Source: Pararge aegeria (Eukaryota; Arthropoda; Insecta; Lepidoptera; Nymphalidae). Taken from it: a stretch of DNA of 64,000 nt. The first letter of the stretch is position 1. Each line of letters starts with the position of its first letter. Below, piece after piece: positions 1 to 11,035 of this stretch. Position numbers and translations under genes: made by a program. The DNA is taken from NCBI RefSeq assembly GCF_905163445.1, contig NC_053208.1, positions 26,811,986 through 26,875,985 on the forward strand. The letters are read 5' to 3'. Below the pieces are notes generated by a model. That model ran no database searches. It had not been told where the DNA came from and saw nothing but the letters and a program-made list of their open reading frames with translations.

Positions 1-25
1 GATGATGATGATTATGATGATGATG
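1..25. repeat. GAT-type microsatellite
   Basis: Runs of GAT/GATGAT, interrupted once by TAT. This kind of repeat is the usual 3' tail of the tRNA-derived SINE annotated just downstream, so it may be the end of another copy cut off by the window edge. Confidence 0.7.
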
Positions 26-34
26 TTGAAAAAA

Positions 35-323
35 GCGGTGTGCGTAGAAGCTCGAGATCACTTTCGGGGGCCGAGTTCGTACCCCAGCCCGCCACTTTAA
101 CTTTCTAAGCTATGTGCGTTTTCAGTAATTAAATATCACTTGCTTCAACTGTGAAGCAAAGCATCGTGAGGAAGCCTGCATACCTGAGAGTTCTACCTAA
201 TGTTGTCAAAGGTATGTGGAGTCCACCAACCCGCACTGGGCAAACGTCGTGGACTACGGCCTTAACCCCTTCTCATTGTTTAACAAGATTCGGTAATAGG
301 TTGATATGATGATGATCATGATC
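35..323 (+). mobile_element. tRNA-derived SINE (type B), full-length but degraded
   Basis: The copy starts with the tRNA-like head gcggtg. It has a box-B-like stretch (gagttcg) near 75-81, then the body shared with the copies near 1300, 25700, 30350 and 34800 (tatgtgcg, tcacttgcttcaac, gcctgcatacctgagag, gtggactacggcc). It ends in a GAT-rich tail at about 303-323. Box A is badly eroded compared with the cleaner copy at 25686. SINEs of this layout are transcribed by RNA polymerase III and moved by a partner LINE; no protein is encoded. Confidence 0.7.
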
Positions 324-902
324 AAATGAATGCCACAAGCCACAAAAATAAGCAGTTCCTACGTGATGCTTTAAAAGTTCTTATAGGCGTCCATAGCACG
401 CCAACAACTTGAACTCCGAGGTTTGTAAACACTGACATATGAGCAGGACAAACATATCCGTCTTAATATTTATCAATGTCCGATCCTACACGTACGTTTG
501 CGGCACTGCCCAAGGAGCACTTAGCCACACCAGGTAGCTGCTCACTGAGAGTGCCGGCAGGAGGCAGTATTACATTGCAGCGGATTGCAGTCCATTGGGT
601 AAGCGCTCTGCAAACAATCGATTTCGATTTAAAACGAAATAAAATGTCCGTGTAATCGAGTTCTGATTGAACGAAGATAATCGCACTTTAATTTAGCCTC
701 GTATTCACGAAAACATTAACGTAATTAAATTTTGTAATCTATTTTTGATTTAAATTAATAAATTCCTGTTAGCTATGATTGAAGCCTCGATCTTATGACG
801 TCGATGGCTTGAAGTATATCCACGTGAACAAATCATAAATGTTGAGATCCGTACAAGAACCAAAATAGCTCAACGAGTTGCGACGCCAAAGTGTTAATTC
901 CT
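324..902. other. No gene or recognised repeat
   Basis: AT-rich sequence without a convincing open frame, RNA gene or repeat that I can match elsewhere in the window. Confidence 0.5.
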
Positions 903-1504
903 CATCATCATCATCACATCAACCCCTTACCGGCTACAGACTACAGAGCACGGGTCTCTCACAATGAGAATGGTTTAAGGCAGTAATAAATAATAATAAA
1001 ATAATAAATATATTACGACAATACACACACCGCCATCTAGTCCCAAAGTAAGCGTAGCTTGTGTTATGTGTACTAAGATAGCTGATGAATATTTTTATGA
1101 ATTGTATACATAAATTCTTATATATAATACACATATAAACACCCAGACACTGAAAAACATTTATGCTAATCACACAAACATTTTCCAGTTCCATTTGTGG
1201 GAATCGAACCCACGGCCTTGGACTCAGAAAGCAGGATCGCTGCCCACTGCGCCAATCGGCCGTCAAAAAAGTAGTCCGCCACTCTAGCCCAATGCGGTTT
1301 GGTGGACTTCACACACCTTGGAGAACATTATGCAGAACTCTCAGGCATGCAGAGTTACCTCACGATATTGTCCTTTACCGTTAAAGCAAGTGATATTTTG
1401 ATTCCTTGAAACGCACATAACTTAGAAAAGTTAGACGTGCGTGCTGATTCGAACTCGGCCCCCTGAAAGTGAAGTCGAGCTCCAATCCATTGCGCTTTCA
1501 CCGC
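903..1504 (-). mobile_element. tRNA-derived SINE (type B), split by a second SINE
   Basis: Read on the minus strand, the head lies at 1504-1430 with a clear A box (agcgcaatgg) and B box (gagttcgaatc). The body continues to 1266, is interrupted by the 0.28-kb type A SINE (984-1264), and resumes at about 983 with the typical 3' end (cgggtctc, accggc) and a CATCATCAT tail at 903-916. Removing the insert leaves about 320 bp, the same order as the other copies. The break point falls in the 3' third of the element. Confidence 0.75.
984..1264 (-). mobile_element. tRNA-derived SINE (type A), complete, nested in type B SINE
   Basis: On the minus strand the head runs gacggccgattggcgcagtg (A box), then ccgtgggttcgattcccac (B box, about 1203-1221), like a tRNA T-arm. 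The body has cagtgtctgggtg, cttagtac and ctacgcttactttgggac, and the tail is (ATTATT)n at 984-1015. Copies with the same order occur at 41912-42189 and 54165-54409. It resembles the tRNA-derived SINEs abundant in butterflies (Metulj-type); the name is from memory and was not checked. Confidence 0.8.
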
Positions 1505-1694
1505 TTCAAGGCCGCGAAGTATAGGCAGAGTGTTGAATCCCTGAGGCCGGAAGCCATACTTCCGAATACGTGTATAATTTATGAACTCATAACAAAATTG
1601 CAACTTTACATTTAAATAAAAAACCAGTCAAGCGCCAGTCGGACTTAAGGCTCCGCATTATCTGACAAGATGTGTAAAAGAAACGAGAGGCGCT

Positions 1695-2781
1695 TGCTAA
1701 AAAAAATATAAAGAGTGAGAGGGCCAAGGTATTCAGATATTCACTTCAATACCAACAATGTTCAGGATGGCACTTAGATCTTTCATTAATTAACAGTATT
1801 ATTGAAGCTAAATACCTAGTTTCTTAGCAGTAATCATTTATTCTCATGACTATTATTCTTCCTTCCTATTAAAGTATTCATTTTATAAAAGAAATCTTTT
1901 AAGCCCACCAACCTGCTTTAGAGCAGTGTTGTGGGTCTGTACTCTATAAACCTGACTTTCCAAGGAGAGAAATAAAACAACTGGACTGACTCTAATACTG
2001 TATATTAAGCTTCTCTATAATTCATATTACTTGTTACCTCCAAATGACTCTACAACCAGTTCGGAATGCTGTCTTCGGCAGAGAAGACCACTGGCAAGAA
2101 ACTCTACCGTTGCTCTTTTATTCAATCAATTAAAACAAGACTTATAAACACAATTACAACATTATCATATGTTATAACGCTAGGCCCTTTGATACAAGAC
2201 ATATAAGACAGGTCAAACATAACTACTATGATCACTTATAACATCAGGACTTTTGAAACAAATTGTTTGTATAGAGCAACCTCTGCTACATAAGCTATCT
2301 GTATGAAATATTGCTAGGGCTCCATATATGATACCTGAATAACCCAAAGGATATAAGAGATATACTTATCTGATGCTACATCAGGTACAACCATAGTACC
2401 AACAACTTTTAACAACTTATAACTCCATCACCAGTATATACGACTCTTGTTTTGCCACAACAATATTTCGTTAAGTATGTCGTTTCTATTATAAATCATC
2501 TATTCCCAATTTGTAACGTTCTATCCACAATACTTTACTTAATCTTCTATTCTCAATTCATTAATTTAAATCCGTCCTCACTTTTCTTTGCCGCCAATCT
2601 AACTTGTCAAACTCGCGTCTCCCGCCATAGATCCTATACTTTTATTTGACAGTCTACTAAAGTCCATTATTCTATTTTCAATATATTATCAATGAGTATA
2701 CAAACCATGATTTGTTGATATATTTAATATAATCATCGGGTTTATCTTAGATAAAGTGCTGTAATTCCCTATTTCCTAACA
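1695..2781 (-). mobile_element. Solo LTR of an LTR retrotransposon (minus orientation)
   Basis: This 1,087-bp block reads TGTTAGG...TTTAGCA on the minus strand, the TG...CA ends expected of an LTR. It matches nearly end to end the block at 42995-48242 once a nested LINE is removed from the latter. The outer ends match exactly in both copies and the flanks diverge at once, so the boundaries are secure. Flanking tetramers are cgct (1691-1694) and cgcc (2782-2785), a possible eroded target duplication. An AATAAA-type signal lies in the minus-strand reading near 2120. No gag or pol lies next to it, so it is a solo LTR left by LTR-LTR recombination. Confidence 0.75.
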
Positions 2782-2918
2782 CGCCCATGCTTAAATAATT
2801 GCCTAATGTAATGACATAAAGCTATTTTCGTATATTTTAGTAATATATATATTGCTATTACTGTCCATTATTTATTTATATACATTTTTTTTCATTCATT
2901 TTCATTTTATCTTTAGCT

Positions 2919-3120
2919 GTTGCCCGCGACTTCGTCCGCAATGAAATCTTGATTTGCCCTGAAATTAGCAGAAAACCCGGGACCGCCTATCTCCACCTCA
3001 AAATCATAGGACTTCATACACACCTCGAAAGCCTGATTTTCCTCTTTAGTTGTTGTATGTATGAATGAATACACTTTTATTGTACTCTTCATGAAATTAC
3101 AGGAAAAAATAAACCTATTT
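2919..3120 (+). repeat. Dispersed lepidopteran repeat, 5' end (type E)
   Basis: Begins tagctgttgcccgcgacttc, the same start seen in several degraded copies here (42431, 63436; minus strand at 24671-24878). It decays into unrelated sequence after about 200 bp. The family is noncoding. I cannot say whether it is a Helitron-like element or the non-autonomous 3' part of a LINE. Confidence 0.55.
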
Positions 3121-4046
3121 ACACGATGTATACAATTACTCTTCCAAGCAACCGATGTCGTAAAACACTGCTCAAGACGAGAGGTAGGTGGTGTATTTCA
3201 ATATATTTATAAATTCTTCTGATTAGTCATTTGTTGTCGGATTTGAATTTTTTTATTTTTTCGAAAGGGATTCTGCCTAGAAAGAAATCTGTCATTTTAT
3301 ATGGAAAAGTAGAAGACATGACCCACTCCACAGCTGGTCAGATAATTGTAACTGAACCGCTACGCTCGTGTCAGTAGCCTTAGTACAAGAATTTTTCGCT
3401 CGCAACGAGATGTCGTTTTCGAGTATGGAAATACTTGATCATCGCATAGGAGTAAAATGGATCTAGTTGCAATTTTGCTAAACCTCAAATTTGCGTACAA
3501 TTCTTTAGCTTGGGCATTTGACACACCGATTTGAAAACAAAAATCAGAAGTACAGGTTTTGCTTCTCCAAAACGTGCGACATTCAGTCTATTTCACTTTG
3601 GCGATCCAGGGTTTAATACTCGAAAAAAACTGATCGATTGCGAGCGAGCATATCTGGTACTAAGGCTGCTTTGGTGAGCAGCTGCGCCGAGCGGCAGCGC
3701 GGGGCTGCTCGCAGTTGCTCATCAGCAGGCGCTAATTGAGTTAACGCGCCGGGCTCATTCTGTGTTACCGTGTTCACATCGGATGCAGCATCGCATGTAT
3801 GTCTACCAAACATAGCTTATTACATGAGAGATTATCTCTTAAATAACGCATATACTATATGTATAGTGTAGTTTGTGGATGTCTTTAACATGAACACAAT
3901 GTTCGTGCTTCGTTTGCTGTATTCCGCGGCCACATGACGGTTTCACTTATAATAACTTTTTTATTCATCCGCATCAGCTGCACGCGAATCTTCCACTATG
4001 CGCCCTCCACGCACGACGCTACTATAGTGGTTTACTTACAAAGAAG
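3121..4046. other. No gene recognised
   Basis: Mixed sequence with one GC-richer patch at 3630-3790 and no convincing coding frame. Short open frames here are not supported by splice sites or motif content. Confidence 0.45.
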
Positions 4047-4083
4047 TTAACTTACTTTATTTTTCTTTAACTTACTTTATTTT
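4047..4083. repeat. 20-bp tandem duplication
   Basis: The string ttaacttactttatttt occurs at 4047-4063 and again at 4067-4083, so a unit of about 20 bp is duplicated in tandem without mismatch in the core. Confidence 0.85.
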
Positions 4084-5736
4084 ACAGTATAAAAGTTATA
4101 AACCCACTCGCAACCGATGCAAATATTATTTTTCTTAGAGAATCACCAGCCTGAGCCAGTTGGCAACACGCGGCACCGTTTACATGTAGGTCAGAAACAC
4201 ATGCGGGTCTATGCTAGGGTTGACACGTCTTCATTCCTTTCTTTTTGTTTCCCTTGCCGTCAATGCCCAGAATAGCGACATGATTTGAACTAGAATGTAA
4301 CGATGTTTAACCACGGTTTTGATACGAGCGCGCGGATTTTGTGCCTCGTGAGCAAGACTTTTATTGCTTTGTCTGACGTTTAACACGAACACGTAAGCTT
4401 TGCCACTCGCAAGCTAACATCAATAGACTTCAAATTTGTGAGTGAAAACTTATTTTTCACGGGCCCTTTTCGAGGAAAGATCCCACATCTATTATATTTT
4501 ACTGACCGAAGCCACCTTAGAATGTTTTCAGAACTATGCAACTGAAGCCAAAAAATTGGACAGTGCTGTTTTTATTACTCCATCGTCGCATTATCAGCTG
4601 AACAATTAGTCCACAATTTGCACTGACGCCCTCTTGAATAGGAGCACTACTTGCCCTATTAAATCCTTAAATGAAATACGTGAAAACCCCATAATTGGCT
4701 ATTAATTGTTAGCTATGCGCATAACAACTCGGCTCGAAAATAAGGAAAATTAAGCTAATCGCCGCGCGCCCTGACAAAGACAAATACGAATAACGTAAAA
4801 CAACAGCACCTCTAGTACGGCTCAGCACAACTGGCATTATGTTCTTCTTTCTAAAGCTTTAGTTCCTAATTCGGACACGGCTGGCGCCTTGAGCGGAAAC
4901 TGTGTGGAATAACAATCGTTATTTTTACCCATTACAAGCTTACTGCGGGGCACGGGTCTGCTCTCAGAATTTAGAGCATTTAAGCCATAGACCTAAGCCG
5001 CCTTTTGACTCTACGCTTTGGCTCCACAACCCCAAAATGGAGACCTCAATTTTTAAGGACAGTATTTGTTTCTAGTGAAACGCCATCTATCGACTTATGT
5101 TGTAGGTAACTTTTACGAGGAATATATTTTGCCACTTCCATTTAATAATAATCGGTATTTTGGCGTTAATTTATCCCTAAGAACAATGAAATATTGCTCT
5201 CAGGTTTAACCACACACATGAAAATTAAAAGTTTAATATTGATCTGATTTGAACGTCTCATGTTGTTTTTTTGCCACTGAGATATTTAAAAGGTTCTGTC
5301 AGTTAAAGTGTATCAAAAGTGCATAACTATTACAATGTCTTGCCACATATATTTGTCAGGCTCTAAGCATCTCAAAGCAACCTAAATGTGAGTTTGATCA
5401 TTTTTGTTGAACTACTTTCAATACGTTTCAATGAATGTGTTCTGAAAGTGAGTTTTGATCAGCATGTGTGTAAGGTTCATAACTATTCGTTTCTCTCTTC
5501 TAACTTTACACATTTGTTCTTATTACTCCATCTGGATTTATCTATAGAATCACATAATATTTTCCTAGGAATATTAAAAAACCGCAGACAACTGTGACTC
5601 TAACATGTCAAGATCGCTAACTTTGGATGATGAGGAGTGAGATCCAGAGCAAATATTGCTTACGAATTGGAAGTGTTAATACGGCGCATATTTCGAAGAA
5701 CGGATGGGCCAGAGTGGCGACCTTGTGTAGGAAGAC
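4084..5736. other. No gene recognised
   Basis: AT-rich intergenic or intronic DNA. No open frame above 70 codons and no motif that I recognise. Confidence 0.5.
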
Positions 5737-5931
5737 TAATGCCCGCATACCTAACGACTAACAAGGCAATAGCTAAATAAGTACCGCCTAATCTAAGGAG
5801 ATTCCTAGGTATACATCAACCGCTCACCAATAGTTATCACCTAAGATTTAGTGGTTTTCTTCTATAAACATCGTCTAAATCTATAGGCATACCACTTCGG
5901 CGACGCCTAGGTTTAGTGAAAACGGGCATAA
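5737..5931. mobile_element. MITE, copy 1
   Basis: A roughly 195-bp element. Its right end, aggtttagtgaaaacgggca, is the inverse of an imperfect left end starting taatgcccg. The interior (cctaatcta, atagttatcacct) aligns with the element at 51146-51351. Terminal inverted repeats of the type TATGCCCGTTTTCAC, no coding capacity and about 200 bp in length fit a miniature inverted-repeat element. The superfamily is not clear because the target duplication (TTA/TAA-like) is ambiguous. Confidence 0.65.
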
Positions 5932-8900
5932 ATTATGTAGTACTAAGATCACCGCCGCACATACGCGGCATCATACCATCGCCTTCATCATCAGCTCAAT
6001 GATTGAGCTCCTCCTCCTGCGCTATTGGAGCACAACATCGCTTTAGTTATCGACAAGTCTAATTAACTCATTCGATTGATGCGATTAACAGATGCTTTCA
6101 CAATTAGGCCCCACTACCCTCGATGACAAATGCTTACAAGAGAGCAGGCGTACTTCCAGCGGTGAAAGCCTAACGAATATGTTTAACAGCAAATAACAAC
6201 GCACCATTATCCGACACTAAACAGCACAACCGCAGTTTATAAATATATTTTTCACAAAAGATAAAAGTGATAACTGTCCTCTTGTAGAACAGAACATCGG
6301 CCTCTCTTCAGAAACAAAATAATGCAAAGTTCTGACAAATGACTTCTTACTCATAAAATCATAAATAGAGTTCCCTCGCGAATTCGTTCGACCAGTAGTT
6401 CCTGAACTAATCGCGTTCTAGTACCAAACAATCTCTTCAGCTTTGTATAAGATGAATACGGATGGATGGATGCTACTGTTTTTGACTTGAATCGGTGAAT
6501 TGGGCTGTCTTGTTTTATAAAGTTGTTGTTAAATTATACTAACCATCATTCTCCGCGTCCTAGTAATGGCCACAGACCGCTATTCTCACGGCAGAGAGTG
6601 ATTTAAAGCTTATAGCAAATCCAAGGTGGGCTGACGGGCTTGTCACACGTTAGTGACATATAAAGTAAGTGGGGACTATGCGGCTATGCGACTGTGCGAG
6701 CATCATCGTCTCCTAGGTCGCGTCTCGTCGCGTCGTTGGCACGGTTGCTACGTGGAAGCTGCTCTTTGTCATCTCGCTATTTATAACTTGCGTGTATTCT
6801 GGGGTTGTCAATGATGGACTGACCGGCGGAAATATGACAATCGGTTTTGTTATTTATTCGTTTTAACAATCTAACGACTGCCCCGGCGTCGTGCCGGTAC
6901 GCATGTCACTGTCGACTTCGGGTTCGTATCACTTTGGAAGTTTATAATCTGTCTTCTGATTACAGGCAAGTTTAATTAACTGTAGTAGCACTTTGAAGTA
7001 CTCAATGGCAAATTTTTATTCAAAATACGGGAACAAACGACGGTTCCAGTAGCATTACTACTTAGCGAAAGTCTTTGATGAGCAATGAACGTTTAGCCTA
7101 ATTCGTTATGATCTTCAGGCAAGCAGACAAATCGGTGCAACTTGTTTAACCGACTCAAAAAAAGGAGAAGGATCTTAATTCTGTTTTATATGTTTGCCCA
7201 GAATTCAGTCAAATGAATTATAATTTAAGACACTATATTTCTCATGTGGTCCCATTTTTATCAAGATTTTTTTAACGAATCCTGGAGAAATTGAGGGAGC
7301 TCTTCAAATATTATAGGGACAACTCCCAAACAAAACCAAAACGCTATGATTTGAGTATTCTTTAAAGTAACTTGAGAGTTTACTACAAAGAGCACAATTT
7401 GGTCCGATGAAACTGTTGGTAAGACCTCGGATGGCCGCCGGAACTAAAGCTGATGATTAAGTGCCTGGAGAACTCCTCAAGCATTAAGCCCTAGCCCTGG
7501 CATCAGGAAAAGCAACATTTTGTAGAAGGTTATGAGCAGTTTACATTTGGCTATTATAACTTAGATATGATTGCAAACCTACTCACTAGAAAGCGTGAAA
7601 AACATTTTTTGGACAAAAAGACGACTAAAAATACGGAATTGAATATTTTCTACATTTTAATGTAAAATAATATCAACGGATCATAATAAAACCTACGAGT
7701 ACCATACAGGTAATAATACCCTTAGGCTGCATGTTGACGCACAAAACTTGATGTGACGAGTTCACAATATCGGTTTACCGATGACGGCTGGTCCGTTGAT
7801 ATGATATGGATAAGCTGCATCAGTCAGCTTATCCGCTGAGCGATACGAGCATTGTCACCTATTTGCCAAGTTGTTAAGTAATTCTACGAGTATTTATCAA
7901 GCTCCGAAAAGAAATACGTGTCAACTTAAATAGAAGGTTGTCTAAAGTTGACAAGAAACTTTTCACAATTTAACAGCATCTATGAATATTTTATGAAAGC
8001 TGAAACAGGCATTATTGTCTTTCTGTAATTGATCGCCAGCGCACGGCGCACGGCTTCCGCACCTGCAAGTCGCTCCTACTTTCAATTTAATAATCATTCA
8101 CTTTCGAGTGCGTTTAGTAATATTGTGATGTAGTTATAAAGTCATTATATCATAAATAAATATTGCAGTGTTAAATTCATCAAACAGAGCTTGGCGGGAA
8201 ACAAAGCTGAAACTCGATTGCGACGACGGAAAAGCGCGTCACAAAATACTTGAAACGTTTTGTTTGTAACTCAATAGGAATTTTCGAATCACGTTGTCAA
8301 ATGGAAACATTGTATGCGCCGCGCCATGCCATAGAGAGCAGAGCGTAAAAGGCATCGCAGAGCGTTTCGGATTGAATACGTTGCATCGCATGTTTTTTTC
8401 GATTCCTTTCATTAGTGAGCTCGCGTTGGGTACAAAGGTGCAAGCAATTCCATTATATTAGCCAGTTCAAAGTGACAACACGTACCTGCCGGTGACCTGA
8501 ACGGTCATACGGCAGTTACATACGAATTCAGATAATCTTTTAAATGAGTAATGCTAAAATATGTTGTTTCTTTGCTTTTCACATCATCAAATAACCTATA
8601 ACAGTCTGCTGCCGGACTAAAGGCATCTGCCAACGGAAGGGTATGCCCACAATCACCACGCTGGGCCGATTGGTTGGCAATCCCATGTGAGAAGATGACA
8701 CGAGTAGCAGAAAAGAGAACGCTGCTGCACATTATATTCCCTTTATTCTGATCTGCTGTCACCACACGTCACGTCACGTTTATTAATTATTTTTAAACTT
8801 TACGCTAAAACTCTATAATCATTTTTATTTATTATGAGATAAGAAAACAAAGATAGTAATTCTCAGCTATCACTGAAGTCGTTTCACCATAGAAAATTCG

Positions 8901-9536
8901 TAAAAGATATCGTTTGTTTCAAAATTCTATAAAATCAACTTCCAAAAGGAGATTATTAACAAGACCCATGTTTAATATACGCGGCGGCCGGTGGCCTCAG
9001 TAAATAAGCACCTGTATTCACAGTTGAATGGCCATTCATACGCTGCGCCAGCGGCCGCGTGACGTGATCCCGTCCTCGCTAATAGGATTTGGTCAGCGGC
9101 AAAGGCGCCGCGCACCTGGCACCGCATCGCACTACTAAATGTTACGCATCTCCGTCATCATCATCATCCGTAGCGTTATCCCGATGGCGCAGGCCTGCTT
9201 TCATAGGAGAGGGAGTCTCGCAGCACCGAGACTCCACTTATCATTACATAATAAAGACAAACGAACGCATCCTCGCGCCGTTTGTCTTTTAAGAGAATTA
9301 GTTCTAAATAAACTACCCACATGCTCCATGTTGTGTTTCTCTGACCGATTTCGGACGCGGCGGTCAATCTCTCATTCCAACTTCTAAAAAAGATTTTGGA
9401 ATTTGAATTTAACCAACGAGACATCATGTGCATGATCACACGAACTTTCAAGTTAAATTCTAATCTAATGATAGAGTGAGAGGGGTTGGCTAATAAATAG
9501 TATACTGATCGCGAAGCATCAACTTTACTAAGCACG
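5932..9536. other. No gene recognised; GC-rich patches
   Basis: AT-rich DNA with short CpG-rich patches at about 6670-6740, 6870-6905, 8035-8070 and 8980-9130. They could be promoter or exon remnants, but no frame with splice sites stands out. A small hairpin (ggataagctg / cagcttatcc) lies near 7807-7833. Confidence 0.4.
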
Positions 9537-9600
9537 TCTAATAGAGACCAGCATCTAATCGCGACCACATCTAATAAAGATCTAATAGAGACCACATCTC
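9537..9600. repeat. Short imperfect tandem repeat
   Basis: The motif ctaatagagacca(g/c)atctaat recurs with variations (gtctaatagagacc, atctaatagagacc, accacatctaataaag). It is a local slippage-type repeat. Confidence 0.6.
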
Positions 9601-10284
9601 CCATACTTGTTGTAAAGAAGACATTAGAGTAAATGCACGCCTGGTATGCAGTGCGCAATGACTCTCAGGCTAACAATTAGTCTTGTTATACCACAATATA
9701 GGTCCTCCACCGGAAGCTTGCGGGGCTTTTGTGGAATTAATGTCACTTGACTACGAAGCCTTCACTTAGGTCTGAGTCCGAGGAACGCTGAAATGAAATT
9801 ACTTGATGACTCGTTTTATTTCTCTCCGTGCTGGCATGCTCCCGGCCCTCCCGCGGCCGCGGCTCATTACTCTCAACTAATTTGACGGGCTTGCAGTCGT
9901 TAAGAGGTGCGGCGTCTGACCGCTGCAGTCGTTGTTCGACTAGGAGCTTACAAATTACGATCAGTTTTTTTATTCGATTACACGGTGATCTTAGCTTAGT
10001 AAAACAATATATACGGTGTATTTTTTTCGTCGTACCACCTAGTTAAAAAGTTCAATGTATATGATTTATTGGTAAAAAAAAAAAAAACACGATTACAATT
10101 ATAGTTCTCTGCGTTGTGTTTCTCATTGCTAATTCCATTTTGCCAGTTACCACTATCTTTTCAACATTGTCTCCATCGTTTCTGGTACTCCAAGACAGCT
10201 TGCAGGCCTTTAAGTCACTTGAAGCTGTATCAATATCGCTTGGAGATACTGTACATCGAAAAGACTAAAGGGGTTGTGGGTGTA
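9601..10284. other. No gene recognised
   Basis: No feature supported. Includes a 13-14 base A run near 10074-10087. Confidence 0.5.
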
Positions 10285-10337
10285 CGGCGACATAAAATCA
10301 CTAACTAACTAATAAACACAGTGATTTTATGTCGTCG
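10285..10337. repeat. Near-perfect palindrome, 18-bp arms
   Basis: Arm cggcgacataaaatcact (10285-10302) is inverted at 10320-10337 with one mismatch, around a 17-nt spacer. Nothing around it looks like a transposon end. Confidence 0.9.
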
Positions 10338-10837
10338 TGGCTGAAATAATACAGCTTTTAACCGGCTTACACCTTAATAGTTTTGAACTCTATCGGGATT
10401 TAACTTCATAATTTTTTCCGCGCAACGTGTACAAAGCTGCACAACAAAGTGTTGCCGCAAAGCAAACTGTTTCATTTGTTTTAAAAATTTCTGAACCGGT
10501 CTTGGAAAATCTGTCATTTGCCTGAATCTTGCTTTCTGAAGACGTTTACCATTATAGCAGGATTTTTTTAATCTCACGGTAAATTAGAAATTGCACACAG
10601 ACAAAATCAAAATCCTTGGTTGGCCATATTGACAGAAGGACTTTATTAATAATTTTACAATTATGCGATATTCGACTGTATCGTCCGCAATAACCACGCT
10701 ACATTGAGTTTTATATATAAAAACTGACATCATTGTAACTGTTATTCAGTGATCCAAACAAAACTGTAGCTATATGATGTTTTGACGTGATCCTCGGAAT
10801 TTATTGAGAGCGTGAGATGGTGCAATTCATCCTAAGG
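10338..10837. other. No gene recognised
   Basis: AT-rich sequence with no motif that I recognise. Confidence 0.5.
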
Positions 10838-10936
10838 GAGCGCTTGACTGCAATCTCACCTGATTGTGAGGTTACATTTTCTGATGGAAGAAAGCTGATC
10901 TGGAATAGCTGTTGATGGTCTGGTTGGAGGATTCAT
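10838..10936. repeat. Degraded SINE-like repeat (type C) fragment
   Basis: cgcttgactgcaatctcacctgat followed by ggtctggttggagg matches the type C repeat that is better preserved at 22365-22512 and 41571-41765. The middle is eroded. Its right end forms the first arm of the palindrome at 10914-10979. Confidence 0.5.
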
Positions 10937-10979
10937 GCATTGATTAGTATGATTGAATGAATCCTCCAACCAGACCATC
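10914..10979. repeat. Perfect palindrome, 23-bp arms
   Basis: Arm 10914-10936 (core ggtctggttggaggattc) is repeated inverted without mismatch at 10957-10979, around a 20-nt spacer. Confidence 0.95.
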
Positions 10980-10984
10980 TCAGG

Positions 10985-11035
10985 GCAGCCCGGTTTAATT
11001 CACAAATTTCTCATTTGTAAATTAAACCGGGCTGC
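10985..11035. repeat. Near-perfect palindrome, 23-bp arms
   Basis: Arm 10985-11007 (gcagcccggtttaatt...) is inverted at 11013-11035 with one mismatch and a 5-nt loop. It starts only 5 bp after the preceding palindrome. Confidence 0.95.

Noticed and set aside
1190..1264. tRNA-like sequence
   Set aside because: It is the head of a SINE: it lacks a foldable acceptor stem and continues into the SINE body, with the same arrangement at 41912 and 54409.
9176..9658. 160-codon minus-strand frame
   Set aside because: Other frames of 67-82 codons overlap on the opposite strand, no domain or signal is visible and the composition is not coding-like.
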